Positions 6,790 to 13,315 of a DNA stretch of 13,378 nucleotides are shown here, piece after piece. The stretch is from contig DASRLO010000012.1 of assembly GCA_035648415.1 (NCBI GenBank), positions 1 through 13,378 of the forward strand, given 5' to 3'. Source of the DNA: DATARH01 sp035648415. Its GTDB lineage: Bacteria > Pseudomonadota > Alphaproteobacteria > ATCC43930 > CGMCC-115725. The notes beneath the pieces were generated by a model, which made no database searches, was not told where the DNA came from, and worked only from the letters and a program-made list of their open reading frames with translations. Within the stretch, counting starts at the first letter, position 1; each line of letters begins with the position of its first letter. A program made the position numbers and the translations under genes.

Positions 6790-7443
6790 ATGATCGGCGC
6801 ACCTGTCAGCGACGACCGCCTCACGCTCTACGGCAGCTTCACCTCGAGCTCCAGCTACAAGCCGATGCTGTACCTGGCGCTGGCTCGGCTGCCGTTCTCG
6901 TTCCGCACGGTCAACCTCAAGATCGGCGTGCAGAAGGAGGCCGAATACCTCGCGGTCAACCGCTACGGGGTGGTGCCGTCGTTGCAGCACAAGGGCCTGA
7001 CGGTCCTGCAGTCGAACGTGATCCTCGATTATCTGGCGCGCGCGACCGGGCATTTCGAGGGCCGGACCGAGCAGGTGAAGTGGCAAGCGCGCGAGTGGCT
7101 GTCGTGGGAGGCGGACCACATCACCGCGGTTGCGCGGGTGCGCCACTCGGCGCGCTTCCGCAAGATGCACGACGAGGTCATCGCCGAGTTCCGGCCGCGC
7201 GCCGAGGCGGCGCTGTCGTTTGTCGACAGGACCGTCACCGACCAGCCCTTCCTCGTCGGCGACTACCCGACGATCGCCGATATCGGCTGCTGGGGGCGGA
7301 TGGTGTTCATGGCCGAGGGCGGGTTCGAGATCGCCAACTGGCCGCATCTCGATGCCTGGGCCGGTCGCATCAAGGCGATGCCGGGTTTCGCGCTGCCCTA
7401 CGATCTGATCCCGAGCAAGGACCGCGAATTCGACCCGGTCTAA
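6790..7443 (+). CDS. Glutathione S-transferase-like protein
   Basis: This 217-residue protein has the GST layout: an N-terminal thioredoxin-like domain opening with TLYGSFTSSSSYKPML and a cis-proline in GVVPSL, then an all-helical C-terminal domain ending in DYPTIADIGCWG and a HLDAWAGRIKAMPGF helix. The Ser-rich first turn suggests a Ser-type active centre. The usual ES(x)AI glutathione-binding motif reads LQSNVILDYL, so the acidic residue is Gln and glutathione contacts may differ. The gene starts 10 bases after the dehydrogenase stop (GGGGA before the ATG), consistent with one operon. Role could be thiol-dependent isomerisation or conjugation; the sequence does not specify. Confidence 0.84.
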   Translation: MIGAPVSDDRLTLYGSFTSSSSYKPMLYLALARLPFSFRTVNLKIGVQKEAEYLAVNRYGVVPSLQHKGLTVLQSNVILDYLARATGHFEGRTEQVKWQAREWLSWEADHITAVARVRHSARFRKMHDEVIAEFRPRAEAALSFVDRTVTDQPFLVGDYPTIADIGCWGRMVFMAEGGFEIANWPHLDAWAGRIKAMPGFALPYDLIPSKDREFDPV

Positions 7444-7534
7444 CCGCACCATAATCCTGCCCGATTTTGCGTCAAACTGTACGGAACTTGCCGGCTTGAA
7501 CTGTGCGTCAATCCGGCCAACCGTCGAGAGAACC

Positions 7535-7774
7535 TTGCCCCGATTCACCCTCTTCGCCTTCCTGGCGCTCGCCGCCTGCACCAGCTCGGACACCGGCATC
7601 GCCGATACCAGGCCACCCGATTCGAGCGGCTGGCGGCTGGCCTCGGGCAAGACGCCAAGCCAGGCCGAGTTCGCCGCGCTCGCGGCGACCTGCCAGGAAA
7701 AGGGTGGCGCCGTCGATCCCTGCCTCACCGATCTCGGGCTGAAGAAGCGGTCGCGGCAGACTCTCTCACGTTAG
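7535..7774 (+). CDS. Very small lipoprotein
   Basis: This 79-residue protein reads MPRFTLFAFLALAACTSSD from a TTG at 7535, with a clear signal peptide and lipobox LAAC (Cys15). It would be processed by signal peptidase II and anchored in a membrane; the +2 Thr does not suggest inner-membrane retention. An in-frame TTG at 7496 would add 13 polar residues that spoil the signal peptide, whereas a GAGAG site at 7526-7530 sits just before 7535, so I chose the shorter form. The mature part has two Cys (ATCQEKGGAVDPCLTDLGL) that could form a disulfide. Function unknown. Its end overlaps the convergent HAD gene by 9 bases. Confidence 0.68.
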   Translation: MPRFTLFAFLALAACTSSDTGIADTRPPDSSGWRLASGKTPSQAEFAALAATCQEKGGAVDPCLTDLGLKKRSRQTLSR

Positions 7775-8491
7775 CAACTCGCCCAGCCGCCGGATGATGC
7801 GGTCGGGCTTGATCGGCGAGCCGGGCGGCAGGCCGGCGCCGTAGCCGTCGTGCCAGATCGCATAAATGCCGAGGCGCTGCGGGCCGACGACCTCCCATTC
7901 GAGGTTGTCGCCGACCATCCAGGTCTCCCGCGGGCCGACGCCGAGCACCTCCATCGCGTGGGTATAGGCGCGCTCCTCCGGCTTGCCGAAACCGTGCTCG
8001 CCCTCGATCTGGATGTGGTCGAAGCGATGCTCCAGCGCGAAGCGCACGACCTTGGCGCGCTGCGGCTCGCCGGCGCCGTTGGTGATGAGGGCCAGCTTGA
8101 CGCCGAGCTCCTTCAACCGGTCGAGCGTCGCGTGCGCGTCGGGAAACATCGCCAGCTCCTCGTCGTGCAGCGCGTTGTAGGCGTCGGCCAGCGCGTCGCC
8201 GACCGCCTGCGGCGGCACCGGATGCCCTGCGGCGAGCGCGGCGAAGGCGTCGGCGACGATCTTGCGGCGCGCCTCGCCGATCCGATGGCGCCAGTATTTA
8301 TGGCGGCCGGGGTCGGCCCAGAGCTCGGTCGAGGCGTCGGCGATCGCGCTCGCCACCGCGTCAGCCTCGATCGGCCCCAACCGGCCGGCGAAGGCGGCGA
8401 TCGTGCGCTGCCATTGCGACTGCGCCGGGCCGAAGGCGACGAGCAGCGTGTCGTCGAGATCGAAGAGGATGGCGCGCGGCAGCTTGGGCAT
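7766..8491 (-). CDS. HAD-superfamily hydrolase (subfamily IA)
   Basis: This is a cytosolic haloacid-dehalogenase-like phosphatase. From the ATG at 8491 it starts MPKLPRAILFDLDDTLL, with nucleophile and acid/base Asp in DLDDT (motif I), ITNGAG (motif II), GFGKPEERAY (motif III Lys) and MVGDNLEWEV (motif IV). A helical cap lies between motifs I and II, as in the phosphoglycolate-phosphatase or YjjG/pyrimidine-5'-nucleotidase-like group. An ATG at 8515 is also open but lies within a repeat element, so 8491 is preferred. The lipoprotein gene on the other strand overlaps its 3' end. Substrate unknown. Confidence 0.87.
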   Translation of the reverse strand: MPKLPRAILFDLDDTLLVAFGPAQSQWQRTIAAFAGRLGPIEADAVASAIADASTELWADPGRHKYWRHRIGEARRKIVADAFAALAAGHPVPPQAVGDALADAYNALHDEELAMFPDAHATLDRLKELGVKLALITNGAGEPQRAKVVRFALEHRFDHIQIEGEHGFGKPEERAYTHAMEVLGVGPRETWMVGDNLEWEVVGPQRLGIYAIWHDGYGAGLPPGSPIKPDRIIRRLGELLT

Positions 8492-8512
8492 CAGGTCTGC
8501 AGCACCGAAAAG

Positions 8513-8622
8513 CATCCTTCGGGGCTCCGCTGCGCGGAGCGCCTCAGGATGAGGAAGACCAGCGATGGCATTCTCAACCCCACCTCATCCTGAGGTGCGA
8601 CCGAAGGGAGCCTCGAAGGACG
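8513..8622. repeat. REP-like inverted doublet, family 1 (CCTCATCCTGAGG)
   Basis: Two related copies face each other between the HAD gene and the stop of the MBL-fold gene. The left copy (8513-8554) read on the minus strand and the right copy (8583-8622) read on the plus strand both begin CCTCATCCTGAGG and end with a GGAGCC(T/C)CGAAGGA(T/C)G-like sequence. The 13-base cores at 8542-8554 and 8583-8595 are exact reverse complements. The left copy has its own 7-bp hairpin (GCTCCGC-TGC-GCGGAGC, 8524-8540). Such elements are common, dispersed intergenic repeats in alphaproteobacterial genomes (general knowledge). As RNA it would be a large stem between two co-directional genes. Confidence 0.8.
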
Positions 8623-8640
8623 CACAACATCGGCCCGCGG

Positions 8641-9405
8641 TCAGGCGGCCGCCGCCGGCGCCTGCGGCACGCTTCGCCAGAATTCGGGGTCGTGGCCGAA
8701 GAAGATGCGGGCGCCGTCGCGTTCGAGCGCCTCCAGCCGGTCGAGCGAGGCCAGCATCGCTTCGCGGTCGGCGACATGGCGCGGCAGCCGGCGCTGGCGC
8801 AGGGTTTGGCAGAAATAGCAGGCATCGGCGGCGAGGACGACATCGCCGCTGTCGAGCCTGATCCGCAGCGATTGGTGGCCCGGCGTGTGCCCGTAGGTCG
8901 GCAGGCAGGTGACCGAGCCGTCGCCGAACACATCGTGCTCGCCGTCGACCAGGCGCAATTTATGGCCGAGGTCGAAATCGCGCGGGTTGAAGCCGCGCTT
9001 GGCGGCGGTGTCGGGGTCCATCCCGGCTTCCCATTCGCGGCGCTGCACCAGCGTCGTCGCGTTGGGGATGAGGGCGTTGCCGCCGACATGGTCGAAATGG
9101 AAATGCGAGTTGATGACGAGGTCGATCTTGGCCGGATCGCGGTCGATCGCCTCGAGCCGGGCGCTGACCTCCTCGCCGGCCGCGAAGCCGATACGGAAGA
9201 GGCCCGCCAACCGCTCGCCGAGCCGGCCGGCCGGGTCATGCCGGCAATCGGGATGGAGGCCGGTGTCGAACAACGCCCGGCCCTTCGGATGCTCGATCAG
9301 GTAAACCGGGACCGGCACGGTGATCTCGCCCTCGCCGCCCTCCATCAGATGGGCGAACTCGCCGGTGACGGTGCCGCAGGTCAGAGCGAATAGTTTCAGC
9401 GTCAC
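8641..9405 (-). CDS. Metallo-beta-lactamase-fold hydrolase, AHL-lactonase-like
   Basis: This 254-residue MBL-fold hydrolase has the complete dinuclear zinc set: HFHFDH (His101, His103, Asp105, His106), His173 in YGHTPGH, Asp194 in AADACYF and His238 in FFGHDPEF. The early LFDTGLHPD segment and the spacing resemble the N-acyl-homoserine lactonase (AiiA-like) family, so lactone opening, including quorum-signal quenching, is plausible; many relatives act on other lactones or esters. It is probably cytosolic, with no signal peptide. The start is GTG at 9405 with only a weak upstream purine site. The C-terminus ends in an Ala/Pro-rich tail. It is isolated between two different intergenic repeat doublets. 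Confidence 0.86.
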   Translation of the reverse strand: MTLKLFALTCGTVTGEFAHLMEGGEGEITVPVPVYLIEHPKGRALFDTGLHPDCRHDPAGRLGERLAGLFRIGFAAGEEVSARLEAIDRDPAKIDLVINSHFHFDHVGGNALIPNATTLVQRREWEAGMDPDTAAKRGFNPRDFDLGHKLRLVDGEHDVFGDGSVTCLPTYGHTPGHQSLRIRLDSGDVVLAADACYFCQTLRQRRLPRHVADREAMLASLDRLEALERDGARIFFGHDPEFWRSVPQAPAAAA

Positions 9406-9431
9406 CGTTTTCTATCCAACTAAAATTATAC

Positions 9432-9511
9432 CGCTTCCCGGCGGAAGCCGGGACCCACGTGGCAATTGTCTCCGGCGCCGAAGAGTGGGTCCCGGCTTCC
9501 GCCGGGAAGCG
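9432..9511. repeat. Perfect 27-bp inverted repeat, REP-like family 2
   Basis: Positions 9432-9458 are the exact reverse complement of 9485-9511, with a 26-base loop. Each arm holds a small internal hairpin, CCCGGC-GGAA-GCCGGG at 9437-9452 and its mirror at 9491-9506, so the whole is a head-to-head pair of REP-like units. The core GGAAGCCGGGACCCA type occurs widely between genes in alphaproteobacteria (general knowledge). It lies 9 bases beyond the stop of the oxygenase gene, so in the transcript it would form a long stem at that gene's 3' end, possibly stabilising mRNA or separating it from the downstream MBL-fold gene. Confidence 0.9.
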
Positions 9512-9520
9512 TGTTTCCGC

Positions 9521-10570
9521 CTAATCCGCCGCCTCAACCATCTCCGCCGCCGAGGATTTGTGGCCTTTCTGGTGGAAGTAGTTGGCGCGGTAGAATTCGA
9601 GCACCAGGTCGCGGTAGACCGCCGGGGCGTATTTCGCCGGATTGTCGGTGGAGACGCAGCTCGGCAGGCACTCGATCACCGAGTCCGGGTTCGGGCTGTG
9701 GAAATAGGCGATCGAATAGCGGTCGGCGCCCGATTCGTTGAGGACGCCGTGCGGGGTCGACAGGAAGCGGTCGTTCGACCAGCGCCGCATCATGTTGCCG
9801 AGGTTGATGAGGTAGGTGCCCTCGACGATCGGCGGCGGGAACCACTCGCCGGAAGGCAAGCGCACCGCCAGCCCGGGCACGTCGGTGCGGGCCAGCGCGG
9901 TCATAAAGCTGTTGTCGGTGTGCGGCGCCTGGCCGAAGAGGTTGTCCTCGTCGGCGTCCTGCGGCGGGTAGTGCAGGAAGCGGAGATTGTGGTGCCCCTC
10001 ATTGGCGAAGAACGGGGCGAAGAAATCTGCCGGCATGTCGAGCGCCGCGGCGAAGGCCGGCAGCATCCGGTCGCACATCGCGCCGAGGGTGCGGAAATAC
10101 GCGGTCATCGGGTCGCGGATGTCGGGCAGCGCCGCGGGCCACTGGTTGCGGCCCCTGAGCGGGATGCCGGCCCGGAATTCGGGATGATCGGCGCCGCGGT
10201 CGTGGCTGATGAAAAAGCTCTCGTTCCGGTTCGGCCGCGTCGCCTTGTGCACGGTCGAAGCGCCCTGCAACGAGGCGTCGATCGGCAAATAGCCGATATT
10301 GTTCTCGTTGAGCCGCAGCGCGAGTTTTGCGTCGAGCGGCAGCGCGTGAAAGCGGCTCGCGGCGGCGAAGGCGCGGTCGACGAGCGCGTCGTCGACCCCG
10401 TGGTTGAGCGCATAGAAGAAGCCGATGTTCTCGCAGGCATGCCGCACCTGCGGCACCAGGCGGCCCAGCGCCCCCCTTTCGCCGGCGAAATACGGCCCGT
10501 AATCGATGACCGGAATCTGCCGCGCCGCCGCGGCGAAATCCTTGACGCCTTGTTCCTTGAACAGGTTCAT
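9521..10570 (-). CDS. Isopenicillin-N-synthase-like Fe(II)/2-oxoglutarate oxygenase
   Basis: This cytosolic non-heme iron oxygenase is 349 residues from the chosen ATG at 10570. It opens with the N-terminal DIOX_N-type segment (IPVIDYGPY, ENIGFFYALNHGV at about 47-59). The double-stranded beta helix then supplies the iron ligands His217 and Asp219 (APHTDNSF) and His274 (TPHGVLN), with the 2-oxoglutarate-binding Arg284-Tyr-Ser286. The family includes IPNS, gibberellin oxidases and bacterial enzymes of unknown substrate. The open frame runs to 10708, but the extra 46 residues look like translated intergenic sequence and an AAGGGGA site lies just before 10570. The substrate is unknown. Confidence 0.88.
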   Translation of the reverse strand: MNLFKEQGVKDFAAAARQIPVIDYGPYFAGERGALGRLVPQVRHACENIGFFYALNHGVDDALVDRAFAAASRFHALPLDAKLALRLNENNIGYLPIDASLQGASTVHKATRPNRNESFFISHDRGADHPEFRAGIPLRGRNQWPAALPDIRDPMTAYFRTLGAMCDRMLPAFAAALDMPADFFAPFFANEGHHNLRFLHYPPQDADEDNLFGQAPHTDNSFMTALARTDVPGLAVRLPSGEWFPPPIVEGTYLINLGNMMRRWSNDRFLSTPHGVLNESGADRYSIAYFHSPNPDSVIECLPSCVSTDNPAKYAPAVYRDLVLEFYRANYFHQKGHKSSAAEMVEAAD

Positions 10571-10780
10571 CCCGATCCCCTTGCTCTGTCCCTCGACTAT
10601 ACGCTCACCCAGCGCCCCGATTCCAGTCGGCGCACCGTGCCTGTTATCCCTGTTATTTGCCGTTTTTTCAGGCATAAGGGCGACCAGTTTTTCCGCCCAA
10701 ACATCCACTCGCGGCGGCTATCGCCCGTCGTTCGTTCCCAAACCGATCATTGAAAATCCGACCGCGGCGCCAACGTCAAC

Positions 10781-10804
10781 CGCTTTTCAGCAGCCTGCTA
10801 ATTA
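10781..10804. repeat. Possible insertion-sequence end remnant
   Basis: Right after the mntH stop, the sequence CTTTTCAGCAGCCTGCTAA (10784-10802 region) resembles the terminal repeats of some bacterial insertion sequences (TTTTTCAGCAGCCTGCTA-like ends, recalled from general knowledge). It contains a short palindrome, AGCAG-C-CTGCT. No transposase or second end is present, so if it is an IS end it is a solitary relic. The rest of the 231-base gap between the oxygenase and mntH (10571-10801) should hold the oxygenase promoter, but I cannot identify one clearly. Confidence 0.25.
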
Positions 10805-12163
10805 GAGGATGACCTGCCATACCAGCCAGCCATTAATGACCGCCACCAAGGCGGCGATGCAGCCAGCCGCAGCCTGCATCCATCGCGGATTGACGAACTT
10901 TCCCATGAGCTTGCGATCGCTCGTAAACATGACCAGCGGCACGACGGCGAAGCTCAATTGCAAGCTCAGCACCACTTGGCTCAGAATCAGCAATTGGCCC
11001 GTAGCGCCTTCGCCGAACACCGCAATAATTCCCACGGCTGGCAGAAGCGCGAGGGCGCGTGTCGTCAGCCGCCGGATCACCGGCGATACGCGCCAACGTA
11101 GAAAGCCCTCCATAATGATTTGGCCGGCGAGTGTTCCCGTCAGCGCCGACATTTGGCCGGAGACCAGCAAGGCCACGCCGAAGAGCAGGCTGGCAAAGGC
11201 CCCGAGAAGCGGCGTCAGCAGACGGTACGCGTCCTGAATTTCGCTTATCTCTGTATAGCCCGCGTGATTGAACGCGGCAGCGAGGATAAGGATGGCTGCG
11301 TTGATAAACATGGCCGCGATCAGCGCGGTCGCGGCATCGATCGTGCAGAACCGAATCGCTTCTCGTTTCCCCGGCTCGGTAGGCGCGAAGTTCCGGCTCT
11401 GGACGATCGAACTGTGCAGATAAAGGTTATGGGGCATCACGGTGGCACCGAGGATGCCGATGGCGATGTACAGCATGCCAGGATCGGTGACGATCCGACT
11501 GGAAGGAAGGACCGCGGCGGCGACCTCGCGGATGCTCGGTTGAACCATGGTGAGCTCGACCGCGAAACACGCTCCAATGATAGATAGCAGGGTAATGACG
11601 AGCGCCTCGACGTAGCGGAAGCCGCGGCTCTGAAGCCATAGCACCAGGAAGACGTCGAACGTGGTCAGAAGGACGCCGAGAAGCAGCGGCATTCCGAACA
11701 GCAGCTCAAGAGCAATAGCCGCGCCGATTACCTCGGCCAGATCGCAGGCGACGATGGCGAGCTCGCAAGAAATCCAGAGGCCCATCGAAGTGGGTAGGCT
11801 GAAACGGTCACGGCAAAGCTGGGCGAGATCACGTCCGGATGCGATGCCAAGCCGCAAGGAAAGAGTTTGAAGAAAGATCGCCAATAGGTTGGAGAGCGCG
11901 ATCACGGAAAGCAAGCCATAGCCATACTTTGCACCGCCGGCGAGATCGGTCGCCCAGTTTCCGGGGTCGACGTAGCCCACCGCGACCAGATACCCAGGTC
12001 CGGCGAACGCTGCCAGCTTTCGCCAGAACCGCCCGGGGACGGCCGGTACAGCGACCGATCGAAACACTTCAGGCAGGCTGGGTGCGGATCGATACCACGG
12101 ATAGTCAGCCTGGTCTGCGTGCGCGGAAGACACGTCGGGCGGCGGCGGCGGCATAAGGTGCAA
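10802..12163 (-). CDS. mntH: NRAMP-family manganese/divalent metal transporter MntH
   Basis: This inner-membrane, proton-coupled NRAMP transporter of about 450 residues has roughly eleven hydrophobic segments. The metal-site motifs are intact: DPGN (Asp66-Asn69) in the first helix and GATVMPHN (Ala240, Met243, His245) in the sixth; this Met is typical of Mn2+/Fe2+-selective members. The N-terminal tail is Pro-rich, followed by PSLPEVFRSV, as in alphaproteobacterial MntH. The frame opens with TTG at 12163; an ATG three codons later (12154) is equally possible, and neither has a clear ribosome site. It lies 79 bases downstream of a manganese catalase gene on the same strand, so joint transcription and a shared manganese role are likely. 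Codon use is less GC-rich than in the oxygenase beside it. Confidence 0.93.
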   Translation of the reverse strand: MHLMPPPPPDVSSAHADQADYPWYRSAPSLPEVFRSVAVPAVPGRFWRKLAAFAGPGYLVAVGYVDPGNWATDLAGGAKYGYGLLSVIALSNLLAIFLQTLSLRLGIASGRDLAQLCRDRFSLPTSMGLWISCELAIVACDLAEVIGAAIALELLFGMPLLLGVLLTTFDVFLVLWLQSRGFRYVEALVITLLSIIGACFAVELTMVQPSIREVAAAVLPSSRIVTDPGMLYIAIGILGATVMPHNLYLHSSIVQSRNFAPTEPGKREAIRFCTIDAATALIAAMFINAAILILAAAFNHAGYTEISEIQDAYRLLTPLLGAFASLLFGVALLVSGQMSALTGTLAGQIIMEGFLRWRVSPVIRRLTTRALALLPAVGIIAVFGEGATGQLLILSQVVLSLQLSFAVVPLVMFTSDRKLMGKFVNPRWMQAAAGCIAALVAVINGWLVWQVIL

Positions 12164-12204
12164 TCGATAAGAATGATGGGAAACAGAATCAGTCTTTGCG
12201 GTAC

Positions 12205-12230
12205 GGCCGGCACCTGAACGGATACCGGCC
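12205..12230 (-). other. Small inverted repeat between Mn catalase and mntH
   Basis: GGCCGG at 12205-12210 and CCGGCC at 12225-12230 could form a 6-bp stem with a 14-base loop in the 79-base gap. There is no following U-run, so it is not a convincing terminator; it might attenuate or process a joint transcript. I see no recognisable Mur, MntR or manganese-riboswitch sequence here. Confidence 0.25.
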
Positions 12231-12242
12231 TATCGCTAGCGG

Positions 12243-13172
12243 TTACTTCCGGCGCGGTCTCCGGGGTTCGCCATCTGAATCGGGGGCGTCCTCAAGAATG
12301 CCGGCGCCCGGTCCGGCACCGAGTTCGGCGCCCGTCGTCGGGTCACTTTCGGGATTGGAAGCCGTCCGAGTCGCGCCGGCTGCGAGCAGTTGCTGCTCCG
12401 CCTTCGTGAGGCTGGTGGCCGCGGTGCCGTCACCGCCATCGACGGCGCTCTGTTGCTCGCGGTCGCTGATCACCTCCCATTTCTCGCCGACGTTCCACGG
12501 CCCTTTGGCGTCGCCCTCGCCTTGGGACATGTTGTAGTACTTGTTGGTGAACGCCGGCACGCCAGGCAGCTTGCCGGGCGGAAAGTTGGGTTCGATCGCG
12601 TACAGCGCCTTCTCGAAGGATTTCTGATGCGCGATCTCGCGGGTCATCAGGAAGCCCAGCGCCTCCTTGACGCCTGGATCGTCGGTGACATTGATCAGCC
12701 GCTCGTAAATGATCTTCGCCCGAGACTCGGCTGCAATGTTCGAACGAAGATCGGCCGTCGGCTCCCCGATTGTGTCGACATAGGCTGCGGTCCAGGGCGC
12801 GCCACCCGAGTTGATCAATGCCGCCCCGCCGCCGTAAAGCAACGAAAGGGTGTGGCTCTCGCCGCCCTGAGTGATTTCGGCAAGCAATTCGCCCTCGCCC
12901 GTGCCCTCGGCCAAGCGTCCCTTGGTGCCCTTGTTCATCATCACGATGATGCTGCCGATTACCTCGAGGTGGCTGAGTTCCTCGGTGGCGATGTCGAGCA
13001 GCATGTCTTTGCGGCCGGGATCGCTCTCGGCCAACGCCTGGCTGAAATACCGCATTGCAGCGGCAAGCTCGCCCTGTGGTCCGCCGAATTGCTCAAGAAG
13101 AAGGCTGCTGAGCATGGGGTTCTGGTCGGCGACCCTAACGGTGTACATAAGGCGCTTATTGTGCATGAACAT
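12243..13172 (-). CDS. katN: KatN-type manganese catalase
   Basis: This non-heme dimanganese catalase of 309 residues breaks down hydrogen peroxide. From ATG 13172 it starts MFMHNKRLMYTVRV, the usual family start; the TTG at 13184 would add four residues and overlies the GAGG ribosome site. The ligands are all present: Glu35 (GPQGELAAAMRYF), Glu65 and His68 (ATEELSHLE), Glu149 (IAAESRAKIIYERL) and His182 (REIAHQKSFEKAL). Conserved family stretches such as ALYAIEPNFPPGKLPG are intact. After about residue 225 the tail is low-complexity, Gly/Ala/Asp-rich and ends EPRRPRRK, probably disordered. There is no signal peptide. It precedes mntH in the same direction and is probably driven by the stress-type promoter upstream. 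Confidence 0.95.
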   Translation of the reverse strand: MFMHNKRLMYTVRVADQNPMLSSLLLEQFGGPQGELAAAMRYFSQALAESDPGRKDMLLDIATEELSHLEVIGSIIVMMNKGTKGRLAEGTGEGELLAEITQGGESHTLSLLYGGGAALINSGGAPWTAAYVDTIGEPTADLRSNIAAESRAKIIYERLINVTDDPGVKEALGFLMTREIAHQKSFEKALYAIEPNFPPGKLPGVPAFTNKYYNMSQGEGDAKGPWNVGEKWEVISDREQQSAVDGGDGTAATSLTKAEQQLLAAGATRTASNPESDPTTGAELGAGPGAGILEDAPDSDGEPRRPRRK

Positions 13173-13227
13173 TAGAAACCTCAATTGATCGGGGATTTCT
13201 CGGCATTGGTGACCCGAGTATTTTGTT

Positions 13228-13253
13228 AACTCATATAAATTTTAAAACGTTCC
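13228..13253 (-). promoter_or_regulatory. Probable EcfG (general stress response) promoter of katN
   Basis: On the minus strand GGAAC (13253-13249) is followed after 17 bases by AGTT (13231-13228). This fits the alphaproteobacterial EcfG consensus GGAAC-N16/17-CGTT with one mismatch, at the first position of the -10 element. The spacer is strikingly AT-rich. The -10 lies 56 bases before the katN ATG, leaving room for a leader of about 45-50 bases with a GAGG site. Mn catalases are recurrent members of general-stress regulons in alphaproteobacteria (established knowledge), which supports the reading. Confidence 0.65.
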
Positions 13254-13315
13254 AAAATATCCGGGTCGCACGCCAATAGCGATCCGGCCCTGGGAGCGTA
13301 GAGGACATGAGGTCT

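Noticed and set aside
7483..7509. GGAAC followed by CGTC upstream of the small lipoprotein, a possible EcfG promoter
   Set aside because: The spacer is 18 bases and the -10 element lacks the GTT, so it fits the consensus clearly worse than the katN promoter.
8692..9393. Long plus-strand open frame opposite the MBL-fold gene
   Set aside because: It is a GC-rich antisense shadow; the minus-strand frame has a complete set of zinc ligands.
10640..10660. Minus-strand AGGGATAACAGG matches 12 bases of the I-SceI homing endonuclease site
   Set aside because: The flanking bases do not match the 18-base site and there is no intron or endonuclease gene; AACAGGGATAACAGG-like text is common in intergenic repeats of such genomes.
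10571..10708. 46-residue N-terminal extension of the oxygenase frame
   Set aside because: It lies before a good ribosome site and a family-typical start, and its translation is repeat-like intergenic sequence.
9320..10753. 477-codon plus-strand open frame opposite the oxygenase gene
   Set aside because: Its translation is Arg/Val/Ala-rich with no domain, while the minus strand encodes a complete Fe(II)/2-oxoglutarate oxygenase.
10741..10800. TTGACG with a TTTTCA-like -10 on the minus strand as oxygenase promoter
   Set aside because: The -10 match is poor and nothing else supports it.
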